Made by a program: the position numbers and the translations under genes. Of a DNA stretch of 64,000 bases, positions 1-11,051 are shown piece after piece. Source of the DNA: Phallusia mammillata (lineage: Eukaryota; Chordata; Ascidiacea; Phlebobranchia; Ascidiidae); assembly GCA_003260075.1 (NCBI GenBank), contig QLIY01000783.1, forward strand, positions 1-64,000, read 5' to 3'. Below the pieces are notes generated by a model. It searched no databases and had not been told where the DNA came from. It saw nothing but the letters and a program-made list of their open reading frames with translations. Each line of letters opens with the position of its first letter. The stretch's first letter is position 1.

Positions 1-43
1 TCTCTAAAGGGGGTCGCATAGTAAAAAAGGTTGAGAACCACTG
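1..43. mobile_element. Right end of a hAT-type element (cut by window edge)
   Basis: The sequence ends in GGTTGAGAACCACTG at position 43, the typical terminal inverted repeat (TIR) of hAT-derived short elements (CAGTGGTTCTCAACC read inward). The other end lies outside the window, so length and target duplication cannot be checked. Confidence 0.6.
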
Positions 44-150
44 ATCTATTGTATTAAACTATCGCATACAATCAAGAATTAAACAAAAATCATGTTATCT
101 TTATGATAACTATAAGATGGATGCTGTATTTATTTGACTGTAGACCGTAG

Positions 151-369
151 TAAAGTTCCTTCTCGAGAAATCTCGAAAAAATCGAGTCTCGATTCTCGAG
201 AAATAAATAACAATTTGTCGAGAAAATTACGTCAAGTATCATTTCAACTCGCCTCTAGAGCAGACTGGGCACAAAACTTTCTTATTTTGCTTCCGAAACA
301 GTGATTTTTAGCATGCGTTGCCGCTAAACTTTCACCTTTCCCAGGCAGTAGTCATGCCTGGTTGCGTAA

Positions 370-418
<49 letters not shown>

Positions 419-482
419 AGAAATGGATTTTTAATTTCTCGTTTCTCGAGAATCAAAAAAGTCGAGAAATAAAGGAACCCTG
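151..482. mobile_element. Non-autonomous hAT-like element with 8-bp target duplication
   Basis: The element is flanked by an exact 8-bp direct repeat GACCGTAG (143-150 and 483-490). Its ends are imperfect inverted repeats (TAAAGTTCCTT at the left, AAGGAACCCTG at the right), followed inward by TCGAGAAAT-type palindromic stretches. No coding capacity is seen. A run of 48 G (370-417) in the middle is probably an artefact, so the true interior is unknown. Confidence 0.7.
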
Positions 483-1008
483 GACCGTAGCTTATAAGTT
501 ATATTTTTACCTTACAATTTGTGTGTCTTATGACCAAGGGCATTTTTTGAATAAGGGTGGCCTACATTTTTAATGTCATGTCAATGATTTTTTTTCAGCC
601 ACCCTGCATTTTGACAGAATTTGAGTTCAACTTTCATTTGCATGTATACATTACTTACGTTCATTTCTTAACATATTTTTAAACACTTTAATAGGTGGCT
701 TACAAATGTGAAAAAAGTAAGGTGCACAAATGCATTTCTCCACTATTATGCAACATGGAAGCGGAATCTCTCACCAGTATTGTAAACTTACTTGGCATTT
801 ACGATCACAATATCGCATAAATTTGCATCCTGAACAACGGAGTAGAGTGTCCTGTCTGTATATAGTGACAAATTAAAAACTTGCGTAAATATACATAAAA
901 TTACATTTTATGCAGAATGTAAATAGCAATGAAGATATTACATTTTGGTAATGACTCAAGTTTTTATTGACATTCTATCAGAAGAGACATTGACAAACTT
1001 TCACTTGC

Positions 1009-1160
1009 CTCTTCAAACAGTGATCACATCGTACACCTTTTTGTGATTTAGTCAAGACGTATACAAATGGATCGCAGGAGAGAACAACAGATCCACGAAG
1101 CAACCCACTCTTTGTGCAAAGTCCTCTGCCCTTTTCAGCTGAATGAAATACTTCAATCAT
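1009..1160 (-). CDS. SMYD-type SET/MYND lysine methyltransferase, first coding exon only
   Basis: This is the N-terminal exon of a SMYD-family protein, a class that methylates histones and other proteins on lysine. The 50-residue exon starts MIEVFHSAEKGRGL, containing the KGRGL motif that opens the SET domain, continues with a stretch like SMYD2 (SCDPFVYVLT), and ends in CDHCLKR, the first cysteine pair of the MYND zinc finger. The exon ends at a GC donor (AG|GCAAGT). The rest of the MYND finger and SET domain must lie further left; I found no convincing second exon within positions 1-960. An in-frame ATG seven codons upstream (1181) is possible, but MIEVF aligns better with family N termini. 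The gene is divergent from BAP1, about 790 bp away. Family assignment is fairly secure, the exact paralogue is not. Confidence 0.72.
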
Positions 1161-1181
1161 ATTTGATACAAACACAGACAA

Positions 1182-1947
1182 CCCTAAATCTACTTTCTGC
1201 CAAAAAAATTGTCAAACAAAAACAACGAATCTGATTAGTGTAACAAAATCGTTTAATAAAAACAAAACCGTCAAAAAACGAAGTGGTAAATTTTGAATTA
1301 ATTTTTCGGCACTAAAATGTTGTTCTCCAGACTTTTATGCCGTTCGACCGAGACTACTTTCATCACATACGGCAGTTGAACAGACATCTCAAAATATCAC
1401 CTACTCACACCAGTGACCTGACACAACTGTCAATTGTCATACATACGTGATTTGCTGCAAAAGCACATCTTCAGTCAACACATTTTCAAGCGTTCCACTT
1501 CATTGCGTTGATATGCTTGAGTGAATATTTTTCTGTTTTTTGTATTATTTTTTTATTTGAGGATGTAAATTTGTACTCTTTATGCCTTGCTGACTTTCCA
1601 ACAAATTATGATGAAATTTTAGACAAAATCAGCATATTTAAAAATTTGTTAGAAAGCACCATGAGGTGCTTAAACGAAATATTTATTTAAGAGTGTGCGT
1701 AAAATAAATCGTTTGTAAATAGGGAAATCACAATGACGTCACATTAAGTTTTATGCAATGTTTTGTGAAAGTTTTGTTTTTCTACTGTCGTTTCAGTAAA
1801 TGTAAAGTGAGATTAGTAGGTGTGTGGCCAACTATTAATGGCCTGGAAATTTAACTTATTGTTAGTTTAGTATTATCGCTGTAACATGTTTTCTTTAGAT
1901 TCCCTTTGTTTGATTTTAAATTATACTGATGGTCACATAAAGTTGAA
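1182..1947. other. Intergenic region between divergent SMYD and BAP1 genes
   Basis: No convincing coding exon is seen. The region should hold the 5' ends of both divergent genes. A pyrimidine-rich 3' splice acceptor (TTTTCTTTAG, ending at 1898) lies 49 bases before the BAP1 start codon with no obvious local donor, so it is either the end of a 5' UTR intron or a spliced-leader acceptor. The ORF at 1508-1690 has no recognisable similarity and an AT-rich, non-coding look. Confidence 0.5.
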
Positions 1948-3821
1948 ATGTCACAACTTCCCATTGGAGGCTGGAAAGAACTCGAAAGTGACCCAGGCCT
2001 ATTTACATTGTTGGTTGAAGATTTTGGTGTACAGGGAATTCAAGTTGAGGAGGTAAGTTTTCTACTTGCTGTATTCAACTTATAACATCAATTCTTTTGA
2101 TAACAAAAACACATGTTCCCAAGTTTCAAAACACAGCCACTTATAAGGGTAACTAGGTTATTCCTTAAATAAAGATTTTGTGTGACAACCAATCAGGTTT
2201 AAAAATATCTGCTGCCATATTATATTTGCAGATCAGTATTTAATTATGTTAAATGTGTTTATATGTATAATAAAAGCTATTATAAAATATTCTATACTAT
2301 TAGATTTATGAAGGTTTTTGTTGCTTACAGCTTAAACTTACACCCTTTAATGTGTGTTGTTTACATACCAGGTATATGACTTGCAAAAACCTATACAAGG
2401 CAAGGTGTTTGGATTTATATTTTTGTTTAAATGGAGTGAGGTTGGTCGGTCACGACGTAAAGTTCAATCAACCACAGATGATCAATTCTGTACTAATGAG
2501 GAAATTGTAAATGGAATGTTTTTTGCTCATCAGCTGATTCCCAACTCATGTGCCACACATGCCCTGTTGAGTGTTTTGCTCAATTGTGAGGATATTAATT
2601 TGGGGAATTTGCTCACAAGGTTTAAGGTGTGAAAGTTTTTGGATTATTCCTGTTTTAATATCAAGCAACAAAGAAAATAATTAGGATCGCACGCTAAATA
2701 AAATTAGCAATTTTTGGCTGATTTGTTTTCTAATGATGTAATATTTTTAGATGGATACCTCGAACTTTGGACCAGAAATGAAAGGATTCTCAATTGGCAA
2801 TGTCCCAGAACTTGCTGCTGTACACAGCAAACATGCAAGACCTGAGTCAAATCCAGTATCAGACACAATGTCTGATAAACCAAATGGTATTACTTCATCA
2901 GTACGAACAATGGAGGCCTTCCATTATACTTGCTATTTACCACTAAGGGGACATCTCTTTGAGTTAGATGGTTTGAAACCATTTCCAATTGACCATGGCC
3001 CACTGCCCACCAATGAAACATGGCATGATATGGCTCGACGGGTTGTAAGTGATCGTATAAAGCTAGCCACAGGTGGGGAACAGTGTCATGATATCAGAAA
3101 CAATCTGATGGCAGTGGTGCCATGCCAAGTGCAGCATTTAAAGGAAAAGTTGTGCTTGATGAAACAACAATTCAGTAAGTTGAAGGAGCTGCTAAAACAC
3201 AATGCAACTAAATTAACATGTGACTTAGAGGAAGCGGAACGGCTGAATGCAGCAATTAGTGACATAAACATCATGAACAATGCCAGTGATGATGTTGGTG
3301 AAAATACACTTCCAAATGGACATGTACAGACTGTTTCTGGATGCACATTGTCTGTTGCTTCACCTCAAGATGTTGACAATTGTGTTGAAAAGAAAAATAC
3401 TGAAGAAGAATCGTTTGACAATGTTAATGAGCTAGCAAATTGGTTAGCAGAAAGACAACTACTTCGCTATGTTCCAAACAGTATTGTGTTGGATGTTGAA
3501 TCTGAAACTAGTACACACACTGACTGTGGTGTAAGAACTGTATGGGATGTTGTTTGCATGTTGCCAATTTTTACTGATGAAATATTTAAATGCAAACAGC
3601 AGTTGGGTGAAGAAATAGAAAAAAGGCAAAAGTACAAGATTGATGATGCAAGGCGGACCCACGATTATGTTCCATTTATCAGTTTGTTTCTTGCAATGCT
3701 TGAGGAGCGAGGACTAATGACTCCAATTTTGGACCAAAATCTTCTTGTTCGAAAGAGACAGTCTGTGGCTTTACAAAGAAGAAAAAGACCACCAGAGCGG
3801 AGAAGAAGGAGAAACAGATGA
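1948..3821 (+). CDS. BAP1: BAP1/Calypso ubiquitin C-terminal hydrolase
   Basis: Nuclear deubiquitinase of the UCH family, the catalytic subunit of Polycomb PR-DUB, which with an ASXL partner removes ubiquitin from histone H2A. Coding exons are 1948-2052, 2372-2626 and 2751-3821, all joined in phase 0, giving 476 residues. The start [19 protein letters not shown] aligns with the human N terminus ([19 protein letters not shown]). Catalytic residues are visible: Cys95 in NSCATH, His178 in MEAFHY and Asp193 in FELDGL, with the same His-Asp spacing as human. The C terminus carries the UCH37-like region ([11 protein letters not shown]) and a strongly basic tail ([14 protein letters not shown]). The long disordered insert of human BAP1, including the HCF1-binding NHNY motif, is absent, so the length matches fly Calypso rather than the 729-residue human protein. 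A polyadenylation signal AATAAA is at 4092-4097. Intact. Confidence 0.96.
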
Positions 3822-4322
3822 ATCGTATTATTGTGTAAACATTTGAGTTTGAAATATCATGTCAAAAATGTTAACACCTGGTTTTGTGAGCAATTTATGC
3901 CTAAAATTGGATACTATAGAGATGTTATACATTTTTGTGCTCAAAATGTATTTGGTTATGGACTGTTCATTTCATAAAAAATATCCAATCTTTTCACTTG
4001 AAAATAAGAGTTTTGGGTTGTGGACTGCTATTGGATAAATTATGTTTTTCCCTGAACTTGTTTTGCTGTTTTAAATTTAAGTACAGAGTTGAATAAAACC
4101 TGGTCGTCTGCAAGTTGTTGTCAACCTTTGAGTGTATGCTTAAATCGATTTATGAGAAGTAGTTCTGCATCTAATCCGTCCTAAAGGTTCCAGTTGAAAC
4201 CGAATATTTGACCAAAAGGGCGAACCCAAAGACCCGCCGAAATGGATGTTTGGAAAATAATCAAATGTTGGCAATACAAGCGAACTTGTTGAAGACACTT
4301 CAAACAACCGTCATGTTTAAGT

Positions 4323-5265
4323 CAGTGTTTCTTAACCTTTTTACTGCTCGTACCCTTTGAGCGTTTATAAAATTTTCTCGTACCCCTGTCTACAATGACC
4401 CACGGAAGTAAACAAAATTGTAACAATAGGAAGTAAACTCAGTGTATTTATAACTTATGCGTTGAATGCATGCTTTAAATCAGGGGTCGGCAACCTTTTG
4501 CATACAGCGGGCCAAAACTGAGATTTGCCAAGTCGCGGCGGGCCGTATTCTTTTTTCTTATTAAATTGCGTTTAATTCTAGTCATGGTGTTGGAACTCCC
4601 GAAAGCAGCTTATTTTGATTGGGTTGTCCCGGTATTTTTGGCAACGTTTATTTGGTAAAGCAGTCGACATCGCAAAAATAAAAGAAAATTGAAATACGAT
4701 CCGGCGAAATTACCGGTACTTTAATTCCTAAATCTTTTTCACACTTTTTTTCACATGAAGTATTATGTTGAACTGAGAGCACCGTGGTGATTTTAGCATA
4801 TGATGTTAAGTAGTTGTTTTCTGTAATTTGGATCGAGGGGCGTTGGACCACTTTTCGCCGGTTGTGGTACAAAGTATTTGCGACCCACCGCTAATTAGGG
4901 AGCTTGAATCACATCGTTGTTTGTTTTTTTGCAAGAAAAACAATTGTGACAAAACAATAACAACAACGGATGTAATGTGGGAAGTTTCTAAAGGGGTTGC
5001 GGGCCGGATAATTTTGCTTGGCGGGCCGGATGTGGCCCGCGGGCCGTAGGTTGCCGACCCCTGCTTTAAATAGTCTTGTAAGTTCAATAATATTTACAGC
5101 ACACCAACAATCAGTCAATTCAAATCAGTCAAAGACATATAACAAGGTAACTTGCTACGCATTCTCCACAAATATGCCTAAATAGCGTATGCATGCATGT
5201 CGTACCCCCTGCATTGGTGCTCCGTACCCCCAAGGGGTACACGTACCCCTGGTTAAGAACCCCTG
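4323..5265. mobile_element. Outer hAT-like element hosting a nested insertion
   Basis: Ends are CAGTGTTTCTTAACC at the left and GGTTAAGAACCCCTG at the right, flanked by near-identical 8-bp direct repeats (GTTTAAGT at 4315-4322, GTTTAAGC at 5266-5273). It contains a second element (4481-5063). Without it the element would be about 350 bp and non-coding. Confidence 0.75.
4481..5063. mobile_element. Nested non-autonomous hAT-like element
   Basis: It begins CAGGGGTCGGCAACC and ends GGTTGCCGACCCCTG, a 15-bp perfect inverted repeat, and is flanked by an exact 8-bp target duplication CTTTAAAT (4473-4480 and 5064-5071). The subterminal region repeats GCGGGCC motifs on both sides. No transposase coding is seen. 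It sits inside the element at 4323-5265 and is therefore younger. Confidence 0.85.
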
Positions 5266-5273
5266 GTTTAAGC

Positions 5274-7611
5274 TGTGTAAAACTTGGAACAAGTTATATA
5301 ATTCAATAATTTAATTTCTCGGATTTGAAAAAAAAATCCCAAAGATCGCTATTGGGCCGTTTGTTCAAGATAATATTAATATACCACAGAAGTTTGTGTC
5401 GAATTTGGTCAAAAAATTACAGTCCCTCTTCTGCACACACTCAGCAGACAATATAATCTATGCTTCGCATTAACCGGTATGTGGCAACTGGATATAGTAT
5501 ACACCATAATGCGATGCTCTCGTATGCTTTGGTAGTTTGTTTCCACAAGATTATGGGTTTCAGCATGCATAGCAATACAAAAAACAATCATATATTCTTG
5601 AGGATCAAACCATGATTTTGCTCATATATTTGCAAGTTCTGATATTATATAAGATTGTAAAAATACTTTTTGTTCCTCTAGTCTAGGTCCCCCTGAAATC
5701 GCTTTGTGAGCCCCCAAGGACCGCAGATATAGCGTTCCACGTTTTTTTTTTATCGACGTATTTCTAACCATAGGTTTTTTGCAGATGTTTTCGATATCTG
5801 TATTACATGTACAAATGTTTTTTTTTATCTTGTCAAATGTCAAGCGCAGAACCAGTGACGTAACCAGAAACCATTTTAAAAGGGGCGGCTAAGTTTGGAC
5901 GAGGACAAAACCGTTATGACTCATAAACAAATAGGTTTAAACAAACAAAAGTGTGCAATTTTACGTTTGGTGGGCATATAGCTTCATTTCCCTTCGCCAA
6001 ACCGCCAAACCGAAATTCAATGCGAAATCATAAAGCCACTGGACCCACTACAAGCGGAATAAACGCTGGACCACGCAAACATGCAACATTAGAAGTCGCT
6101 GAAAAAACAGATTTCTGAAACAAGGTTGAACGCATGTTTAGCAACTTTATTTTATCAAACTTATTACACATCGTGTTCTGTTTTGATCCGTATAGGGCCT
6201 ATGCCGCTAGATTTGAAACTTCGGTGCTGGTCTTTAACTCTGCGCGGTATTTGTACATCAGGTGGTTAGTGACTTTTGTTACAATTTATGTATCTAAATA
6301 TATATAGCCCAATTACTAAGTAGCGGAAACGTTCACGATTAACTTAAGCCATTACCAGCAAAGTGTTTCCATCACTGGTCGCTATTACTAATTTGCCCGG
6401 GGGATCGGGGAAGTTCTATAATTGCTACCTGATAAATCTTTTTATATGTCCCAAGACAACGCATTAAAAAATACAATTTATCGAAATATTTAAGGTCGTT
6501 ATTTTCACCATTAAAGGTTAATTTACTTGTTATAATAATTTACTACTGTATTTGGCTTTTTTCGACAATACTTTCTCCTCCACAAAGTGTTTTTAGATTT
6601 ATTACTTACCTACATAAAAGAAAAAGCATTTTTGCTGCATGGACGTTAAAACAAAAACGGCGTTACAATGTGGCATTTGTTGCATTTGGGTGGGAATGGC
6701 AAAATGACACTGCAGATTTGATAAATTTCCTGTTCCCCGTTAAAGGTGACATCAGCGTTTCTCGTTTAGGCATTTTGGGAAGAGACACCCCGTTCGTGAT
6801 ATGCTTTGGCTGCAAACGTGAAGGGGATAATGTAAGGTAAGGTCATTTTCAGACCACGGGTATAATGTTTGTGCCGGAGCCCGAGGCATTTCGACATCCT
6901 GCCGCGACGGGAGGAAATCTCATCGTGACTGCTCGAAATATGCTGACATTCACATGTAAGTTGTGCAAGATGTTTGCCGCAGGATGGGTTGAAATGATAT
7001 AAATAGACCCGAGAGAAATGTTGAATCAAATGCGAAGTCGGTATTGCAGCATGCGAAACACGTAAGCAGAAAGTTACCTTGGTATTGTTTTCCTGCAAGG
7101 AGCTTTCGAAGTTGCAGGACTTTAAAAGAAAGCACTCTTTATCGTTCGATTTCGGAAGTTAAGCATTCTCTGCTTGGTTTATGCGGACGGGTGATTATCT
7201 AGCAATACACATAAATGAATGGCGTATGTTGTGTGTACTAGATTAAATAATGATATAAGTCTAAAGAATTGACCATTGAAATAAACAATGGATTTGTCGA
7301 AAGAATCAACTAAAATTTTAAAAATTAGTATGCAGTAGTAAGAACCATTTGTTTTTAAACTGTTTATTGTCATCACGGGAGAAAATCACCCACAGCACAA
7401 ACACGTTTGTCGACCCCGGGTATGATTCTTAAGTCGCATATTGTTATCGGTTATATAATCGCCGTTGTGACGTCACAGTACGCAAAGTGTTAATTAAACG
7501 TATCGACTTTTTAAGTGGGTGATTGCAAGCCGTATTATATTAGCCAGGTAAACTTAAAACACATTTTATCATGGAAATTATGTTGCTAATGGGCACAACA
7601 ATAGTTTAGAA
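5274..7611. other. No gene seen
   Basis: About 2.3 kb of AT-rich sequence with only short ORFs lacking recognisable similarity or splice context. The minus-strand ORF at 6766-7098 is the longest (110 codons) but resembles no family I know. A decayed element with G/C-rich ends may be present around 5680-5745. Confidence 0.4.
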
Positions 7612-7931
7612 CAGTGGTTCCCAACCGGGGAGGAATTCCTCCCGAGGTAGGAATTTTTTGAGTTCAGGGGAGGAATTTCACAAAAACTACAAAAAAAATT
7701 ACATTGGAAATGTTACAGAATATTTTTGTATATACATTATTATCTCCATTTATAATTTTGGAACTGGTTCACATTTGGTAAAGGATTCTGAATGGACATC
7801 CCTAACGATAAGGTCTATATCAAATTGCTATAATTTTTTATGTTATATTTGTTTTTCTTCTTATGGGGAGGAATGAATAGTTCGAAAATGGGCGAAGGGA
7901 GGAATGTAACAAAAAAGGTTGGGAACCACTG
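7612..7931. mobile_element. Non-autonomous hAT-like element, exact target duplication
   Basis: This 320-bp element begins CAGTGGTTCCCAACC and ends GGTTGGGAACCACTG, flanked by the exact 8-bp repeat GTTTAGAA (7604-7611 and 7932-7939). A partial copy of the same family in opposite orientation is at 20664-20843. ORFs reading through it are not genes. Confidence 0.88.
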
Positions 7932-8412
7932 GTTTAGAATCAACTTTGTTACGTTGAGAGTTATTGAGCATAAAGCCTACAATAATTGCTTCTACGGGGC
8001 ACATTTAGGCGAAATCATGAAAGTCAAAGTATAGCTTATCGCGTTACAGCTTTTGAAGCAAGTTACGTCAGCAATTCCGGCAGGTGTTTAATTTGCCTTA
8101 ATTACGTGTGATGTGTCCCGTGGGATCGTGTGAATGCGAACGAAGTTTTAAATCTTAAGCGTTTGAAGGCTTACAGGAATAGTACGAGTAGGGTGGCGTG
8201 TAACTCTACTAAACTATTTCACAATTTGACATGTCCATCCGATGGTAACATTCCATATTATACTTAATTACAATTTTTGAATTTAGCAAAAAAATGGTTG
8301 TTGCAGCTTATTGATGTATTGAAGTCAGAATCGCGTGATTTTTGAAATGCATTTGTCTTTTTTGTTTGTTTACAAATGTTCCATCACGTAATTTATTTTT
8401 GTTTAACTAGTT

Positions 8413-9257
8413 CATGGTGCACAACATGCATGCATGTACTGGTGGACGTTATTTTAAAACTACTCTAAATCGATTTTGTGGGAGCGGAAAGAGTCTAAGT
8501 GGTTTAATTAGCAGCCACTTTTTGTACTCTAATTGTGTGCAAATGATGCGAAAAAGGCACCACACGCGTCAATATAGATCAGGGGTGCACAACCTGTGGC
8601 GTACGGCCGCATGCGGCCGAATAGACGATTTTGTGCGGCCGTGAACATGTTTATTAAAATATATGCACTGGCGGCCGTGACGTAAAAAAAACTCTTTTGC
8701 TAAATATTTTGACTTTCAAACTGCATTAAATAGATTTTGTAAGACTGTAAAGAATATTACCAGCCTAGTAACCCCCTGTGCATTATACTTTGTATACGCC
8801 TATTGTGTGCAAACAATGCAAATAAACAGTCACCTCTTGCGTCACAATATAGACTATGATGTCATAAATAGCTCAGACTGGTCGTTAGACTTTAGCTCAA
8901 TCTTTGGATCAAGTTTTAAATTATACGGGCTTTTTGTACGCCATTAGATGGTTTATGTATGTGGGACAAGCCCTGTTTTCACACAATAAATTTTAAAACA
9001 AAAACAAGCAGGTAATTGGTGGCCGTTGGTGAAATAAGGATCTGCGATGCGGCCGTCTTAGCAAAAAGGTTGTGCACCCCTGGTATAGATGGTGACGTCG
9101 TAAACAATAAAAACTTTTCTAGCGTCATTAGATGGGATATATATTTATATATGAGACAAACCTATTTCTTATTTTACAAAAAAAAGACACTTGTGACCGT
9201 TGGTAAAATGTAGTGTCTGCGATGCGGCCGTTATAGCGAAAAGGTTATGCACTCATG
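8413..9257. mobile_element. Older hAT-like element split by a younger copy of its own family
   Basis: Degenerate ends (CATGGTGCACAAC at the left, GTTATGCACTCATG at the right) belong to the family CAGGGGTGCACAACC. Flanks AACTAGTT and AACTATAG match at 6 of 8 bases. The two halves (8413-8579 and 9083-9257) align to the left and right parts of the element nested between them. Confidence 0.6.
8580..9082. mobile_element. hAT-like element inserted into an older copy of itself
   Basis: It starts CAGGGGTGCACAACC and ends GGTTGTGCACCCCTG, with target repeats ATATAGAT and GTATAGAT (7 of 8). Both subterminal regions are rich in GCGGCCG. The same family occurs at 27310-27793 in the opposite orientation. 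No coding capacity. Confidence 0.82.
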
Positions 9258-11051
9258 AACTATAGCTTATTCAAAAAACATGGAAGATTCAATATTAAAT
9301 TCAGTCCATAAATACGACTAATCGCAATTTTTCAATAGTGATGCACCGTTTTGAATTAATGCATTCGAACTGAACCGAACATAGGCTAGTTTTGCCGAAT
9401 AAATTAAGCCGAATTATTTTCAACGCCACGCTTTTGACAGGATTGCAAAACCATGGCGTTGCAACAACAGGATCGTTGTGTTGTTTTCTTAACTCAGATC
9501 TGTGGGGTTTAACTTTGTCTTGGTCGCCGTTGCAAGTCTGCAAAAGATAAAATAGTTTTTCCTACTTTATATTAGTAGCCTAAAGCAACTTGGTAGAGAG
9601 TTTTAATAAAGCTTTAGCATTGAAAAGCGAACTACTTTTCCAACAATAAATTGTATCTTGTGACCTTATAAGTTTATACTACTACCGTTCTGACGTCATT
9701 TACACAAATTCTCCTCGTCTAAGAGGTTGCGCAAAACTGAATGACACAGTAGTTAACAATCAATGTGGTTCTTGAAGCAAGCCTACAGCACTAATGGAAA
9801 CACTGATTGTTCAATTAGGAAGACTGTTTACTAAAATGTATTCAGAAATAGAGACGATCACTTCTATTATACTGCGTTTGGCTCGGTGGCAAATATGCAC
9901 AACTGGCGCAGTGATGTTAGATAGATGTTAGGTACAAGGCATTCAATATTCTTTTTATTTAAGTGAGAAAGTGCGCGTGCACCAGTTTAAATGTTTCCAA
10001 GTGCGGTTCGCCAAATTACTGTTTGCACGTTGAACAGTAGGTTAGAAACATTTACTTTGCTGGCTACGACAACCGACATTTTTTAGAAGACAGTGAGCAT
10101 GCTACCCGCAATGTAATATCAACAAGTTTGGGTCAAAATGGTTTTTGAGTCAAAAACACGTTCTAATCCAGTATCCTTTACGTCGTCAAACGTGTTTCAG
10201 TTTGTAAACGCGCTTTCAAATTGCCGCGCGCAACTTTAAACAGCATTAAAGAAAAAAAAGGACGACCAACTATACGCATTTGAAACCAAAACCTTTTTTA
10301 GGTTTAAACAAGCTGCCTAAGGTTATATTTACGCATTTGTTGACACGGCCACCCTAAACTTGTGTCTTTTGTTAAAATGCAGAAAATTATTACGAAATGC
10401 GTTGTTTATACATCCTGGCTAAACTTAATGAAACCTAGAAAAACAATCTCCCGAAAGCATATCGAAGGCGTGTCCTATTAGCAGACATGAGTATAAAATA
10501 CTATACATCACTCACAACAGTCTGCGACCCCCTTAATAGCGTTCTGTAAACCCGATGTAGGAAACAATCCTTTAATTAACAACTACGCGTAGTTCTAATA
10601 TTATGGGGATTTTAATCGACAAAACATTGGTTGTTGGGTTGACACATCACATCAACACAAGGGATAATACGAGCAAGACAAAACGCAAACAATTAGTTGC
10701 ACGTACTTAGTTTGTTTTCTAATTTCGTGCGTATGTTTATAACTCGTTTATAGCGGGAAAGCAAAACGATGCCCTTGTCGGTTCGGTTTGACACATTTCT
10801 GAAGCAAGCGGCGTGTTTGTTTTTCGTTTTGCATCTACCTCGAAACGTAGTTTCAAGTTAAGATGAGTGACATGATGAAGTCTAACGACAATAACTAGTA
10901 ATCGTTTGTCGTAGATCTGGGCAGCACCATTGGGACAGATTTTTAAACCCTCAGGGCAGGACGAGGGCTAGCAACTTTGTTGCAAAGTAACATTGGCTGT
11001 GACTGCGAATTTTAAATGTATTATTTTGTTTTCAAGCTGACAAATAGGACA
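9258..11051. other. No gene seen; upstream region of the Met-rich gene
   Basis: About 1.8 kb of non-coding sequence. It must contain the promoter of the Met-rich lectin gene, but I cannot point to a convincing TATA box. Just before the start codon there is a pyrimidine-rich acceptor-like sequence ending in AAATAG at 11047. Confidence 0.4.

Noticed and set aside
370-417. G run as a G-quadruplex or regulatory tract
   Set aside because: Uninterrupted G runs of this kind recur at implausible places in the window, including exons, so an artefact is the simpler reading.
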